This document shows, piece after piece, positions 24,709 to 34,178 of a DNA stretch of 47,254 nucleotides. Below the pieces are notes generated by a model that saw nothing but the letters and a program-made list of their open reading frames with translations, was not told the DNA's origin and searched no databases. Position 1 is the first letter of the stretch. Each line of letters opens with the position of its first letter. The position numbers and the translations under genes are program-made. The DNA is from JBEVNR01 sp040507985 (GTDB taxonomy: Bacteria; Pseudomonadota; Alphaproteobacteria; Rickettsiales; UBA6187). The stretch covers positions 1-47,254 of the forward strand of contig JBEVNR010000025.1 in NCBI GenBank assembly GCA_040507985.1, in the 5' to 3' direction.

Positions 24709-25607
24709 TTTTCTGCCGGGCGCACTTCCAAGCCGCGCGCGCATTCTTCCGCCGCCATCATTTTTTTTCCCGGTCGCTGGACGATTTCGGGAATGAGGAC
24801 GCCGTTGCCGCACGCGACGTGCAGCCTGTCGTTGATTATCGTTCCCGGGGGGAAGCCCGACGCGACTGCGTCCGGGCGCGCCCGTAGAATTTTTATTTCC
24901 TCGCCTCCGACCGTAAGCCGCGCGCCGGGGTAGGGAGCCAAGGCGCGAATTTTATCGGAGATGGCTTTGGCGCCTTGCGTCCAGTCGATCGTTGATTCCT
25001 CCTTAGAAATTTTGGCCGCATATGTCGCTCCGTTGGCCGGTTGCGGCCTTTCCCTTAACGACGAAAATTGCAGCACGGCGCGTACGATAAGCCTTGCGCC
25101 CATATGGGCCAACTCGGCGGTAAGGTCGGACGCATTGGCGTCCGGGGCGATCGGCGTCGATTCTTGCAACAATATGCCGCCGGCGTCCAGCCCTTCGTTC
25201 ATGCGCATGATCGTCACGCCCGTTTTTTCGTCTCCTTCCATAATCGCGCGATGCACGGGCGCCGCCCCCCTCCAACGGGGCAACAGCGAGGCGTGGACGT
25301 TGATGCAGGGCGCAATGTCTAAAATCGCTTTCGGCAATATCAACCCATAGGCGGCGACGGCGATAAAATCCGGACGCATCGAGACGATTTCGGTGTGCGC
25401 CCCCTCTTTAAGGCTCGTCGGGGTGAAGCAGGGAATCGCCATGCGCATGCATGCCTGGTGCACCGGAGAAAAAGCGAGTTTTTTCCCTCGTCCCGCCGGG
25501 CGCGGAGGTTGCGAAAAGGCGGCGACGACTCGACCGGCGTCCCTGTGCAGCGCCTCTAACGACGGTACGGCAAAATCGGGCGTACCCATAAACACGATTC
25601 TGGTCAT
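24705..25607 (-). CDS. fmt: Methionyl-tRNA formyltransferase
   Basis: Fmt formylates initiator Met-tRNA using 10-formyltetrahydrofolate. The ATG at 25607 gives 300 residues starting MTRIVFMGTPDFAVPSLEAL, the standard start; a longer frame from 25691 adds 28 residues inside tsaB and is rejected. Visible are the catalytic pattern NVHASLLPRWRGAAPVHRAI (about 105-124, with Asn and His) and the conserved aspartate in GVTIMRMNEGLDAG. The C-terminal OB-fold tRNA-binding domain is present. It overlaps the tsaB stop codon as ATGA and is the last gene of the SulP-to-fmt run. The usual partner def (peptide deformylase) is not in the window. Confidence 0.95.
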   Translation of the reverse strand: MTRIVFMGTPDFAVPSLEALHRDAGRVVAAFSQPPRPAGRGKKLAFSPVHQACMRMAIPCFTPTSLKEGAHTEIVSMRPDFIAVAAYGLILPKAILDIAPCINVHASLLPRWRGAAPVHRAIMEGDEKTGVTIMRMNEGLDAGGILLQESTPIAPDANASDLTAELAHMGARLIVRAVLQFSSLRERPQPANGATYAAKISKEESTIDWTQGAKAISDKIRALAPYPGARLTVGGEEIKILRARPDAVASGFPPGTIINDRLHVACGNGVLIPEIVQRPGKKMMAAEECARGLEVRPAEK

Positions 25608-26251
25608 GCGTAACACTCTTTTCCTGTGGGAGAAAACGGCGCTTGCGGCTTGGCGTCGGGGGGGCGCACGTAGAACGGCGCAAACGCGCATGCTTCCTCG
25701 CCTAGAACCCTAAACGCGTTTTTTGTGGCGACCGCGCCAAGGTGCGGCGAAAGGCAGGGTAAGCCGTATCGCGACAAGACTTCCGCCGCCCTCTCGTCGG
25801 CAAGAACGAGCGCGTCGCTTGCGTAGCGCGCCGCATCGCATTCGGATATGACGTCGAACGATGCCAAACAACCGCCTTCGCTAGACCGCGCTGCGTAAAG
25901 TTGCCCTCGTCCCGCGCCGATAAACGTCGTCATAGGCCGGGAGGAAAGCGGAGTTTGCGCGGCCAATCGCGAAAAACCGTGCATGCCGAACAAGACCGAA
26001 CCGCATGCGCGCGCCGTTCCCAGCGCAAACGCCATGGCGATGCGCACGCCGGTAAAACTGCCGGGGCCGGTGTGTACGCATATTTGGCGAATGTCGGCGT
26101 ATTTTCCTCCGGCAAGCGCGAGCAGCTCCGCGAGGGCGCCCGCGATATGTTCCGCTTCTTTTCCCGCGCGTAATAGATGGGAGGCAAAAAAATCGCCGCA
26201 TTCTATGGCGACGAAACTGCGGACCCCGGCGCAATCAACGAATAGGCGCAT
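25604..26251 (-). CDS. tsaB: tRNA threonylcarbamoyladenosine synthesis protein TsaB
   Basis: TsaB (YeaZ) supports TsaD in making t6A37 of ANN-decoding tRNAs. The 215-residue protein has the actin-like ASKHA N-terminal fold and the signature VHTGPGSFTGVRIAMAFA (about residues 59-76). It lacks the metal-binding histidines that mark TsaD, as expected for TsaB. It is followed by fmt with a four-base overlap and preceded by bamB with a 20-base gap. In many proteobacteria rimI follows tsaB; here fmt takes that place, joining two tRNA-related functions. Confidence 0.9.
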   Translation of the reverse strand: MRLFVDCAGVRSFVAIECGDFFASHLLRAGKEAEHIAGALAELLALAGGKYADIRQICVHTGPGSFTGVRIAMAFALGTARACGSVLFGMHGFSRLAAQTPLSSRPMTTFIGAGRGQLYAARSSEGGCLASFDVISECDAARYASDALVLADERAAEVLSRYGLPCLSPHLGAVATKNAFRVLGEEACAFAPFYVRPPDAKPQAPFSPTGKECYA

Positions 26252-26271
26252 AATATGTTACCGTCGGACGA

Positions 26272-27621
26272 TTATTTTTCGCCGAATACGGTGAGCTTTC
26301 CGTCCGGAGCCATGAGCATAAGCCGACCGGAAACCGCTATGGGCGAATGGTACACGTGTTTGGGAATGTCGTATTCCGCTTTTTCTTTTCCGTCCTCCGG
26401 AGAAAACGCATAGAGCGTTTCGTCGGCGGAGGCGACGTATAGGCGGTTGCCGGCCAGTACCGGCGCGCTAAACAAGCGGCGTCCTTTCTTTTCCTTTGCG
26501 TCTTTATATAGCCCTAAACCATATTTCCAACGGATGGTTGAGGTGGGAACGTGCAGGGCGAATAATTCGTTGTCACCGGTAATGCCGTACAGATATTCCG
26601 CCGCCGCCCACGGCTCGTTTTCGATTTTAACGTTCATCTTCCATACATACCCGCCGGACGGCAGGTCGTTGACGCTTAAATGCCCGGCGCGGGCCGCCAA
26701 TATGACGTAACCGGCATAGACTTGCGGAGACACGCCAACGTCGCCCACGTTGGGCCTTCCTCTGGAAGGATCTTGATCGGACAAAATGTTGCGGCTCCAC
26801 ATCGCCTCGCCGGTATCCGCGCGAAGCACATAAACGTCGCCGGACGAATAGGCGGCCAGCACGGCGTCGCGATAGACCGTGGGAGAGGCCGTTCCCACGT
26901 ATCCCACGCCGCCTTCCGTCGCCTCGTGGCTCCATAGCGTTTCGCCGTCTTTTAGCGAAAGCGCATACAGCCTGTTGGTCAGGGTGGCGGCGATCACGGA
27001 ATTGCCGTAAAACGCCGGCGCGCCGCGCAGCACTCCGCTCACGCGCTTAGACCAAAGAATGCGTCCGTTTTTCGCGTCAAGCGCGTAGAGGGCGTTTCCG
27101 CCGCTATTGACGTATACATTTCCTTGATATACGCCGAGTCCGCCGAAACGGAAATAGCCCTCGTCGTTTTTCGTGAGCTTTGTTTGCCATAATTTTTCGC
27201 GAAATTTCTGTCCTCCGAACGCGCGCACCACGCCTTCCGCGTCGAGCGTATATATCGTATCCATAACGACGACGGGCGGCACGTAGACGCCTTCGTCTTC
27301 GTTGTCCAAATCAAAGTCGGCGGTAAATTTTTCCTCTAGGCGCTCCGCCAGGGCGGGATGGTCCGGTCGATCGGAAAAAGTGACGGCGCTGCGCGGCCAT
27401 GAGGTGATGTTTTTTTGCGCGGGAATGACGAAGGGAACGGAATCGCCGTCTTTGGCCACGTGAATTGCGTTTTCTTCGGAAAATAGCGACACGCGTTCGC
27501 CTTTAAGTTTTTTTTCTTCCTTTTCGCCGCCCATCCACTCCGGCAGGAGGGAGCAGGCTTGGAGGGCGAACGCCGTTGCCGCGACGCAAGCAAAAACGCG
27601 AAAGAGCGATACACAAGACAT
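26272..27621 (-). CDS. bamB: Outer membrane assembly lipoprotein BamB
   Basis: BamB is a beta-propeller lipoprotein of the BAM complex, which inserts beta-barrel proteins into the outer membrane. The 449-residue protein has a lipoprotein signal with the lipobox LQAC (Cys near residue 23), a charged linker (GGEKEEKKLKGE), and then repeated PQQ-like propeller blades, for example ALDAKNGRILWSKRV, ALSLKDGETLWSHE and VLRADTGEAMWSRN. The neighbour upstream is a YfgM-like protein, as in many proteobacteria, but der (engA), the usual follower, is replaced by tsaB and fmt. Confidence 0.92.
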   Translation of the reverse strand: MSCVSLFRVFACVAATAFALQACSLLPEWMGGEKEEKKLKGERVSLFSEENAIHVAKDGDSVPFVIPAQKNITSWPRSAVTFSDRPDHPALAERLEEKFTADFDLDNEDEGVYVPPVVVMDTIYTLDAEGVVRAFGGQKFREKLWQTKLTKNDEGYFRFGGLGVYQGNVYVNSGGNALYALDAKNGRILWSKRVSGVLRGAPAFYGNSVIAATLTNRLYALSLKDGETLWSHEATEGGVGYVGTASPTVYRDAVLAAYSSGDVYVLRADTGEAMWSRNILSDQDPSRGRPNVGDVGVSPQVYAGYVILAARAGHLSVNDLPSGGYVWKMNVKIENEPWAAAEYLYGITGDNELFALHVPTSTIRWKYGLGLYKDAKEKKGRRLFSAPVLAGNRLYVASADETLYAFSPEDGKEKAEYDIPKHVYHSPIAVSGRLMLMAPDGKLTVFGEK

Positions 27622-27634
27622 GCGAAACCTTATT

Positions 27635-28351
27635 CTACTGAGCTTTAACGGAAAAATAAGGGGTGACAGCGTTTTCGCTAATGATTGCCGACATTTCCTC
27701 GGAGCGCATTTTTACGCTTTCCGGCGCATTTTGGTCGATCGACATAGCGGAAAAGGCGGCTTGTGATTCTTTTGGTTTGTTTGCCATAAGCAGCGCATAG
27801 GCTTTCATTTCTTTCCATGAATAAGAAAACACGAGATCGGAAGCAACGTTTTCGTCGCATTCTCCGGCTAATTTTTCGGCGTCTTGGGGAGTTTTAACGT
27901 TTTTTAGGCGAACATATCCGTCGATGAGGCGCCGAAAAGCGTATAACTCTTCCGGTTCCTTCGTTCCGTTCGCCGCACGCAACACGTTTTCCAAGACGTC
28001 GTATTCTTTATCCTGTTTTTCGTCGACGTCAACGGAAGCGGGTTTCTCCACGCTCGCCAAAGCGATTCTCGCCATTTGGGAAAAGGTGGGGTCGTCCGCT
28101 TTGGCCAATTGGTTTAATTCCTCCCTTCCCTTCTCAGAAGACGGAGAAGCAAGGTCACGCAAGGCCGAATGATAGCGTTCGCTCAATTTTTCCTGCAAAG
28201 AGGTATAGTACACGTCCGAAGACAACACGGCAACCACCGCCGCGCATGCGAGAAGCGTGATTGCCCCCGCATACGGCAAGCATTTTTTTAGCAACGCGTT
28301 TTGCTCGTCGCGCCTAATTTCGCGCCGTGCCTCTTGTATCAAATAATCCAT
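27635..28351 (-). CDS. YfgM-like membrane-anchored TPR protein
   Basis: The 238-residue product has a short cytoplasmic N-terminus (MDYLIQEARREIRRDEQ), one membrane helix at about 27-48 (YAGAITLLACAAVVAVL) and a helical periplasmic domain. This is the plan of YfgM/DUF2133 proteins, which associate with the SecYEG translocon and periplasmic chaperones. It begins like many alphaproteobacterial members, with a basic helix ahead of the membrane segment. Placement directly before bamB (13 bases) is the classic yfgM-bamB order and supports the call. Sequence conservation in the C-terminal half is weak by eye. Confidence 0.8.
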   Translation of the reverse strand: MDYLIQEARREIRRDEQNALLKKCLPYAGAITLLACAAVVAVLSSDVYYTSLQEKLSERYHSALRDLASPSSEKGREELNQLAKADDPTFSQMARIALASVEKPASVDVDEKQDKEYDVLENVLRAANGTKEPEELYAFRRLIDGYVRLKNVKTPQDAEKLAGECDENVASDLVFSYSWKEMKAYALLMANKPKESQAAFSAMSIDQNAPESVKMRSEEMSAIISENAVTPYFSVKAQ

Positions 28352-28386
28352 GGCGGAGGAAGGTTGCCCTTTATTACCTTTCGGGG

Positions 28387-29022
28387 TTACAGATTGTCGT
28401 ATTCGTATATCGGATGGTCGAAATGCGTTCCCGGCTCCATTTCGAGGAGAGGCTTCAGCAGGCCGGTTTTAATGCAAAACACCCAGCCGTGAATGGTCGG
28501 GGCATTGTCGCGCTTCCACGCCTTTTGGATGATGGACGTTTGGGCGACGTGATAGACTTGCTCTCGTACGTTGCATTCCACCAACCGGTTGACTTTTTCC
28601 TCTTCCGTTCCGCAAGCGTCCACTTCCTGTTGATGCAATCGATAGACGTCCTTAATATGGCGCAACCATTTATCGATCATGCCGAGCGATTGACGCGTAA
28701 GCGCCGTCTTGACGCCTCCGCAGCCATAATGCCCGCACACGACGACGTGCTTAATTTTTAACGCCTCTACGGCATATTGTAACACGCTGAGCAGGTTGAC
28801 GTCGGTATGCACCACCAGATTGGCGACGTTCCGGTGGATGAACAACTCTCCGGGTTTGGTTTGCGTGATTTCGGTCGGAGAGACGCGGCTGTCGGAACAT
28901 CCTATCCATAAAAAATTCGGAGCCTGGGACTGCGCCATGCGAGTGAAAAAATCGGCGTCCCTTTCGGTGACGTCTTTCGCCCATGCCTTGTTTTCTATAA
29001 GTAACTGTCTATGCCGCTGCAT
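28387..29022 (-). CDS. Beta-class carbonic anhydrase
   Basis: The 211-residue enzyme interconverts CO2 and bicarbonate. Zinc ligands and catalytic residues are present: C42, D44 and R46 in GCSDSRV, then H98 and C101 in VVCGHYGCGGVKT. The length fits the Can/CynT group. Its start overlaps the end of the SulP transporter gene by 14 bases, so the two are translationally coupled and probably work together on bicarbonate supply. It is followed after 35 bases by the YfgM-like gene. Confidence 0.96.
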   Translation of the reverse strand: MQRHRQLLIENKAWAKDVTERDADFFTRMAQSQAPNFLWIGCSDSRVSPTEITQTKPGELFIHRNVANLVVHTDVNLLSVLQYAVEALKIKHVVVCGHYGCGGVKTALTRQSLGMIDKWLRHIKDVYRLHQQEVDACGTEEEKVNRLVECNVREQVYHVAQTSIIQKAWKRDNAPTIHGWVFCIKTGLLKPLLEMEPGTHFDHPIYEYDNL

Positions 29023-30595
29023 GCCGCCCTACCTTAAAAAATGCGTTAATCCGTTTGTCGTTATTCGTTTTAACGCTGATTTTTATGTTGCGCCTCTCTG
29101 CGTCTTCGATAAAGCGATTGATAACGTCGGCATTGTCGCGGTCGACGAAATCAATGCGCGATATGTCGAGCAACACGGCGGAACCGTCGGAAATTTTCGC
29201 CAGAGCCTGCTTTAATTGGGGCTTATGCGTAAAGAACACGTCTTTTTTAAGCCGGACGAGATAATGGGCGTCGCTATCTTTCACCAGCGACACGGCGGAC
29301 CGCACGTTATCGATAATGAGCAACAACACGCAGACGCCCACGCCTATCCCGACGCCGACCAATAAATCCGTCATTAAAATTGCCGCGATGGTCGCCACGA
29401 AGGGCACGAAGCGACGCAACCCGTCCTTATATTTTTTCATGAAAACGGCGGGGCTTGCCAATTTATACCCGACCGAAAGCAACACCGCCGCCAGGGAGGC
29501 AAGGGGAATGCCGTTAAGCAACCACGGAAGGAAGGCGATGCTAGCAAGCAGAAAAATGCCGTGAAGCACGGCGGAAAGCTTGGTGCGCGCGCCCGAGGCC
29601 ACGTTGGCGGAGCTGCGCACGATCACCGAGGTGACGGGCAGTCCGCCGATTAATCCGGAACAGGCGTTGCCGACGCCTTGTGCTAACAGCTCACGATTGC
29701 ACGGGGTGATGCGCCGTTGCGGATCGATGCTGTCCACCGCCTCAATGCTGAGCAGCGTCTCAACGCTCGCCACCAAGGCCAACGTAACGGCCACCTTCCA
29801 CACCTCGCCGTTGGATATATGGGTAAAATTGGGAAAGGCGAAAACGTTTTGCAATTCGTTCCACGAGGTGATCTCCGGTACGCTGACCATGCCTTCCTTC
29901 GGAAAGGCGAATTCGGGCGCGAGCAGCGCGATGGCCTCGGCGACCGCAATGCCTAACGCGACGACGATTAACGGGCCGGGAACATATTTAAGGAAACCGG
30001 AGGAATTTTTCTGTTTTTTATCCCACCAAAATAAAAACGCAAGCGACACAAGGGATAACAACGTGGCGCCGTAGGTGACGTGCTCAAGGAAAATTTTGGT
30101 TAGGGCGCCGCGTAAGTTCTCTTCCTTCATTCCGTCGAAAAACGCGTCGCTGACGTAATCGTCGTCGTATCCCAAAGCGTGGGGAAGCTGTTTAAGAATA
30201 AGAATAATACCGATGGCGGCCAGCATCCCGTTAATGACGGAGGTGGGGATATAATCTCCGATCACTCCGGCGCGCATGGCGCCGAAGGCAATCTGCATCA
30301 GTCCGGCAAAAAACACCGCAAGCAAGAAGGCGTCGTACCCCGGCAATACGTTAAGCGCCTCAAGCACGATGACGGTCAGGCCGGCCGCCGGTCCGGCGAC
30401 GCTTAAGGACGACTTGCTGAGCGACCCGACGACGATACCCCCGACGACGCCGGCCACCAGGCCGGACATCAGAGGAGCGCCGGACGCCATGGCGATGCCC
30501 AGACATAAAGGCAAGGCCACCAGAAAAACGACCAGCGCAGCGGGGACGTCGCGTTTCCACTCGGAGAACAAAGAGGCGGGAGCGGCGTTCGTCAT
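29009..30595 (-). CDS. SulP-family anion (probably bicarbonate) transporter with STAS domain
   Basis: The ATG at 30595, with AAAGG nine bases upstream, gives 528 residues starting MTNAAPASLFSEWKRD. The open frame runs on to 31612, but that part is antisense to the quinone oxidoreductase gene and is rejected. The SulP core shows many membrane segments, PAALVVFLVALPLCLGIAMASG near 21-41 and GLIGGLPVTSVIVRSSANVASG in the middle (each split here by function, not length). A cytoplasmic STAS domain covers about 440-528. Coupling to a carbonic anhydrase suggests bicarbonate as the cargo, as in BicA-type systems; sulfate or a dicarboxylate cannot be excluded. Confidence 0.92.
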   Translation of the reverse strand: MTNAAPASLFSEWKRDVPAALVVFLVALPLCLGIAMASGAPLMSGLVAGVVGGIVVGSLSKSSLSVAGPAAGLTVIVLEALNVLPGYDAFLLAVFFAGLMQIAFGAMRAGVIGDYIPTSVINGMLAAIGIILILKQLPHALGYDDDYVSDAFFDGMKEENLRGALTKIFLEHVTYGATLLSLVSLAFLFWWDKKQKNSSGFLKYVPGPLIVVALGIAVAEAIALLAPEFAFPKEGMVSVPEITSWNELQNVFAFPNFTHISNGEVWKVAVTLALVASVETLLSIEAVDSIDPQRRITPCNRELLAQGVGNACSGLIGGLPVTSVIVRSSANVASGARTKLSAVLHGIFLLASIAFLPWLLNGIPLASLAAVLLSVGYKLASPAVFMKKYKDGLRRFVPFVATIAAILMTDLLVGVGIGVGVCVLLLIIDNVRSAVSLVKDSDAHYLVRLKKDVFFTHKPQLKQALAKISDGSAVLLDISRIDFVDRDNADVINRFIEDAERRNIKISVKTNNDKRINAFFKVGRHAAA

Positions 30596-30811
30596 AGCGC
30601 TAAACCTTTTACAACCGACATAATGCATGTTTTCACGGCAATGTTTATACATGAAGGAACGCGTGATGTACACGGGTTTTTTCATTAAAACGCAATTGAT
30701 TCGCAATAACGCGCTCGCAATACCGTTGCCATCGCGGCGATTAACGCATAAAATGCGCCCTTGCGGAATTAAACATAACAATAAGAACGGCGACGTAAGG
30801 CGTTTATAAGT

Positions 30812-31789
30812 ATGAAAGCGACGGTATTCATGACCACGGGGCAAGGCGGCCCAAGACTGGAATATACGGACGTGCCGGGACCGAAAAGGCCCGGTCCGGG
30901 CGAAATTCTCGTGCGCCACACCGCCATCGGCGCGGGTTTTTTCGCCATAGACGCCTGTCGCGGACTCCGCGCCGCGCCGCCGCCGCCCTTCATCCCGGGC
31001 ATAGAGGCGGCGGGCGTGGTGGAAATGGCCGGAGAGGGATCCAATTTCTCTCCCGGAGACCGCGTCGCTTACGGAACGGCGCGCTTCGGGGCCTACGCCG
31101 AGATGCGCACCATGCCGGCCGCACTTGCCGTCGGCATTCCGGACGGGGTGCCGGACGAGATCGCCGCCGCCGTCATTTCCAAGGGCATGGTCGCGCACAT
31201 GGCGCTGTGTCGCGTGTTCTCGGTGAAGAAGGAGCATCGCATTTTCGTTCACGCCGCCGCCGGCGGGGTGGGCCACATCATCAGCCAATGGGCGTCGAAC
31301 GCCATCGGCGCCACCGTGCTGGGGTGTGTGGGCGCGGAGGACAAAATTCCGACGGCGGAAAAATCCGGCTGCAACGCGATGACCGTCGGCGCCCAAAACG
31401 TCGAGGAATTCGTCGCGCGCTTTACCGACGGCGAAGGAGTGGACGTGGTGTATGACGGCGTGGGCGGCACGCAATCGCTCGGAATTTCCGTCGCGGCGGC
31501 GCGTCCTTTCGGGCTTATCGCGTCGCTTGGGCAATCCGCCGGCGAAATCCCTCCCGTCAATGTGCGGCTCTTCGATAAAAAGAACCTCTATTTCACGCGT
31601 CCCGTCTTGCAACGCTACAAATCGGACAGGCGCGAATTGACCTTAACCGCCGTGGAACTGTTTACGCTGGTGGAGCGCAACAAAATTCGCCCGGTCGTCG
31701 ATTCGGTCATGCCCCTTTCGGCGGCAGCCACCGCCCACAAGAAATTGCTCGCCCGCGCAAATAAAGGGGTGATTTTATTGCGTCCGTAA
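30812..31789 (+). CDS. NADPH:quinone oxidoreductase (zeta-crystallin type)
   Basis: The 325-residue protein belongs to the zinc-free medium-chain dehydrogenase group. The N-terminal GroES-like domain contains PGPGEILVRHTAIG and PFIPGIEAAGVVE; the Rossmann domain has the glycine motif AAAGGVGHIISQWA near 148-161. The cysteines that bind structural zinc in alcohol dehydrogenases are absent. It probably reduces quinones with NADPH in the cytoplasm. It is divergent from the SulP gene, with 216 bases between the two starts, where I see no clear promoter boxes. Confidence 0.93.
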   Translation: MKATVFMTTGQGGPRLEYTDVPGPKRPGPGEILVRHTAIGAGFFAIDACRGLRAAPPPPFIPGIEAAGVVEMAGEGSNFSPGDRVAYGTARFGAYAEMRTMPAALAVGIPDGVPDEIAAAVISKGMVAHMALCRVFSVKKEHRIFVHAAAGGVGHIISQWASNAIGATVLGCVGAEDKIPTAEKSGCNAMTVGAQNVEEFVARFTDGEGVDVVYDGVGGTQSLGISVAAARPFGLIASLGQSAGEIPPVNVRLFDKKNLYFTRPVLQRYKSDRRELTLTAVELFTLVERNKIRPVVDSVMPLSAAATAHKKLLARANKGVILLRP

Positions 31790-31912
31790 TTTTTAAGTCA
31801 GGGAAAAGCTCGCGCAGCGTGCAATGAATGTCAGGTGGTGAGGTATTTTTGTATGGAAAATTAATTTTTTCTCCCCTACATTCATAATCCAACGGCTTTA
31901 TGTTTGCGGGGA

Positions 31913-32464
31913 ATGAATTGCGTGTCGCACGAAGAGGATAAAGGGCAGGAAGGGCAGAAAAAAAGCAAGAAGCTGCTTTTCATTATTGCCGCCGTCACGT
32001 TGTTTGGCGTGCTGGCGGGGGGCGGAGCGTTTTTTCTCGGCGTATTCGGCAACGGGAAAAGCGACGATTCCCATGCGGAAGAGGCTACCGCCGGAGAAGA
32101 GGCTTCCCAAAAAGAGGCGCACGGCGGCGGCCCTCACGGCAAAGACGCTCCAAACAACGGATTGGTGTATTACGATCTTCAAGAAATGATCGTTAATTTG
32201 AACGTCGGCAGCGCTTCCCCCAGTTTTCTAAAAATGAAGGTATCCCTTGAACTGGCCAATCCGCTCGACGTGCCTGCGGTGGAGGCGCAGTTGCCGCGCA
32301 TCAGCGACAGCTTTCAAGTCTATATTCGCGAACTTCGCCGCAGCGACTTGCAAGGATCCGAAGGAATTTATAGGCTGAGGGAGGAATTGTTGCTACGCAT
32401 TAATAAAATTCTCTACCCGGTAAAAGTAAAGGACATCCTATTTAAGGAAATATTAATTCAATAG
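31913..32464 (+). CDS. fliL: Flagellar basal-body protein FliL
   Basis: FliL lies in the inner membrane around the motor and helps the stators work. The protein has a lysine-rich cytoplasmic N-terminus (KKSKK), one membrane helix at about residues 20-40, a His/Gly/Glu-rich linker and the FliL domain, ending in the conserved RLREELLLRINKILYPVKVK and FKEILIQ. The start is uncertain: ATG at 31913 is used (183 residues), but GTG at 31922 has GGGGA nine bases upstream, and a TTG lies at 31904. No other flagellar gene is near, so it stands apart from the rest of the flagellar set. Confidence 0.88.
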   Translation: MNCVSHEEDKGQEGQKKSKKLLFIIAAVTLFGVLAGGGAFFLGVFGNGKSDDSHAEEATAGEEASQKEAHGGGPHGKDAPNNGLVYYDLQEMIVNLNVGSASPSFLKMKVSLELANPLDVPAVEAQLPRISDSFQVYIRELRRSDLQGSEGIYRLREELLLRINKILYPVKVKDILFKEILIQ

Positions 32465-32535
32465 GACTTACGCAGCACGCATCTTTTTGAGCGATTTATA
32501 GGATAAGGATTTCTGAGTTCTCGGATGCTTCTTTC

Positions 32536-34137
32536 ATGAAAATTGCGGTCATTCAAGAAAATCCGACGGTCGGCGCCGTCGCGCATAACGCCGCGATGGC
32601 GTTGCGACGTTATATTTCCGTGGCGGACGATTGCGACGTCGCGCTTTTTCCCGAGGCGTTTTTATGCGGCTATCCCCCGGAAGACTTATTGTTTCGTCCG
32701 GCCTTTCTCGATCTTTTAGACAACGAGGCGAAAACGCTCGCGCGGGCGACGGCGGGCAGACGCGCGGCGATGGCGATCGGCTCCGTCACCCGATCCTCCG
32801 GCGCGCTGTATAACGCGGCCTTATGGATGCAGGACGGCGTCGTGAGGGCGGAATTCCACAAGCGCCACCTGCCCAATTACGGCGTGTTCGACGAGCGCCG
32901 CTATTTTGCCCCGGGACGCCTTCCGCAATCGTTGACGTATAACGGAAAACGCGTGGGGTTGCGTCTTTGCGAAGACATGTGGAACGACGACGGACATGAC
33001 CGCGACGACGTCGACCTGATATTGTCGCTAAACGCCTCTCCTTACGAAAAACATAAAACGCGACGCCGCCATGAGGCTGCCGCGCGTTGCGCAATCTCCT
33101 GCAACGCTCCGATAATGTATGCGAACATGGTCGGCGGACAAGATGAGTTGGTTTTCGACGGCGCCTCTTTTGCGCTGAACGCAAACGGCGTCTTATGCGA
33201 ACGCGCGTCGGGTTGGAAAAAGGAGGCCCTCATATGGAACGTCGACGCCCTTTCCCCCGTTGCCTCCCCTTCTATGATCGACGACGCAAGTGACGCGTAC
33301 GTGCTGGAGGCGCTGGTGACGGGCTTGCGGGATTACGTCCGCAAAAACGGATTTTCGCGTGTCCTTATCGGCATGTCGGGCGGCATAGACTCCGCCGCCG
33401 TGGCCGCCGTCGCGACGATCGCGCTGGGAACGGAGAACGTGCGGTGCGTTTCCCTTCCGTCCCCCTATAATTCTGAGGAAGGACGCGAAGACGCGAGGGA
33501 ATGCGCGCGCCGGTTAGGCGTCGCCTTCGTCGAGTTGCCCATCGAAGGCGCGATGCAAACGATGGGCGCGTCTTTCGCGAAGGCGTTCGGCGAAGAGCCG
33601 CGCGGCCTTGGCGCGGAGAACATGCAGTCGCGCATTCGCGGAACCTACCTTATGACGCTCAGCAACCACACGGGCGAATTATTGCTCACGACGGGCAACA
33701 AGTCGGAAATGGCCGTGGGATACGCCACGCTCTATGGCGACATGTGCGGCGCGTTCAACGTGCTGAAAGACATGTATAAAACCGAGATATTTTCCTTATG
33801 CCGGCATATTAACGCCCATGCCTTGAAGAGCGCCGTTCCGGCAAGCATCCTCGTGAAAGCGCCGAGCGCCGAGCTGCGCCCGGACCAAAAAGACGAAGAT
33901 AGCCTGCCCCCCTATTCCGTTCTCGACGTCATGCTGCAAGGATTAATTGAGGGAGGATTATCTCCGCAAGACGTTGCCGCTTTCTATGGATGCGACGAAA
34001 AAGAAACCGCCCGCGTTGCCGCCCTGGTAAAAAACGCCGAATATAAGCGCCGTCAATCGCCTCCCGGCGTCAAAATCAGCGCCTTGTCCTTTGGCCGCGA
34101 ACGACGCTATCCCTTGACTTCCGGATTTATTGCATAA
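32536..34137 (+). CDS. nadE: Glutamine-dependent NAD+ synthetase
   Basis: The enzyme makes NAD+ from deamido-NAD+, ATP and glutamine. The 533-residue protein joins an N-terminal nitrilase-like glutaminase with the triad E40, K109 and C145 (LFPEAF, FHKRHLPNYG, GLRLCEDMW) to a C-terminal synthetase with the PP-loop SGGIDS at 281-286. Later motifs include LLTTGNKSEMAVGYATLYGD and KAPSAELRPDQKDEDSLPPY (each exactly the family pattern). It follows fliL after 71 bases and converges with the gene at 34179. Confidence 0.97.
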   Translation: MKIAVIQENPTVGAVAHNAAMALRRYISVADDCDVALFPEAFLCGYPPEDLLFRPAFLDLLDNEAKTLARATAGRRAAMAIGSVTRSSGALYNAALWMQDGVVRAEFHKRHLPNYGVFDERRYFAPGRLPQSLTYNGKRVGLRLCEDMWNDDGHDRDDVDLILSLNASPYEKHKTRRRHEAAARCAISCNAPIMYANMVGGQDELVFDGASFALNANGVLCERASGWKKEALIWNVDALSPVASPSMIDDASDAYVLEALVTGLRDYVRKNGFSRVLIGMSGGIDSAAVAAVATIALGTENVRCVSLPSPYNSEEGREDARECARRLGVAFVELPIEGAMQTMGASFAKAFGEEPRGLGAENMQSRIRGTYLMTLSNHTGELLLTTGNKSEMAVGYATLYGDMCGAFNVLKDMYKTEIFSLCRHINAHALKSAVPASILVKAPSAELRPDQKDEDSLPPYSVLDVMLQGLIEGGLSPQDVAAFYGCDEKETARVAALVKNAEYKRRQSPPGVKISALSFGRERRYPLTSGFIA

Positions 34138-34178
34138 CGCCTTTTCATATTTTTCGGCGCGACCGTTCCAAAAAACGC

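Noticed and set aside
30596..31612. N-terminal extension of the SulP gene to 867 residues
   Set aside because: The extra part is antisense to the quinone oxidoreductase gene, has no transporter features, and the family start with a binding site is at 30595.
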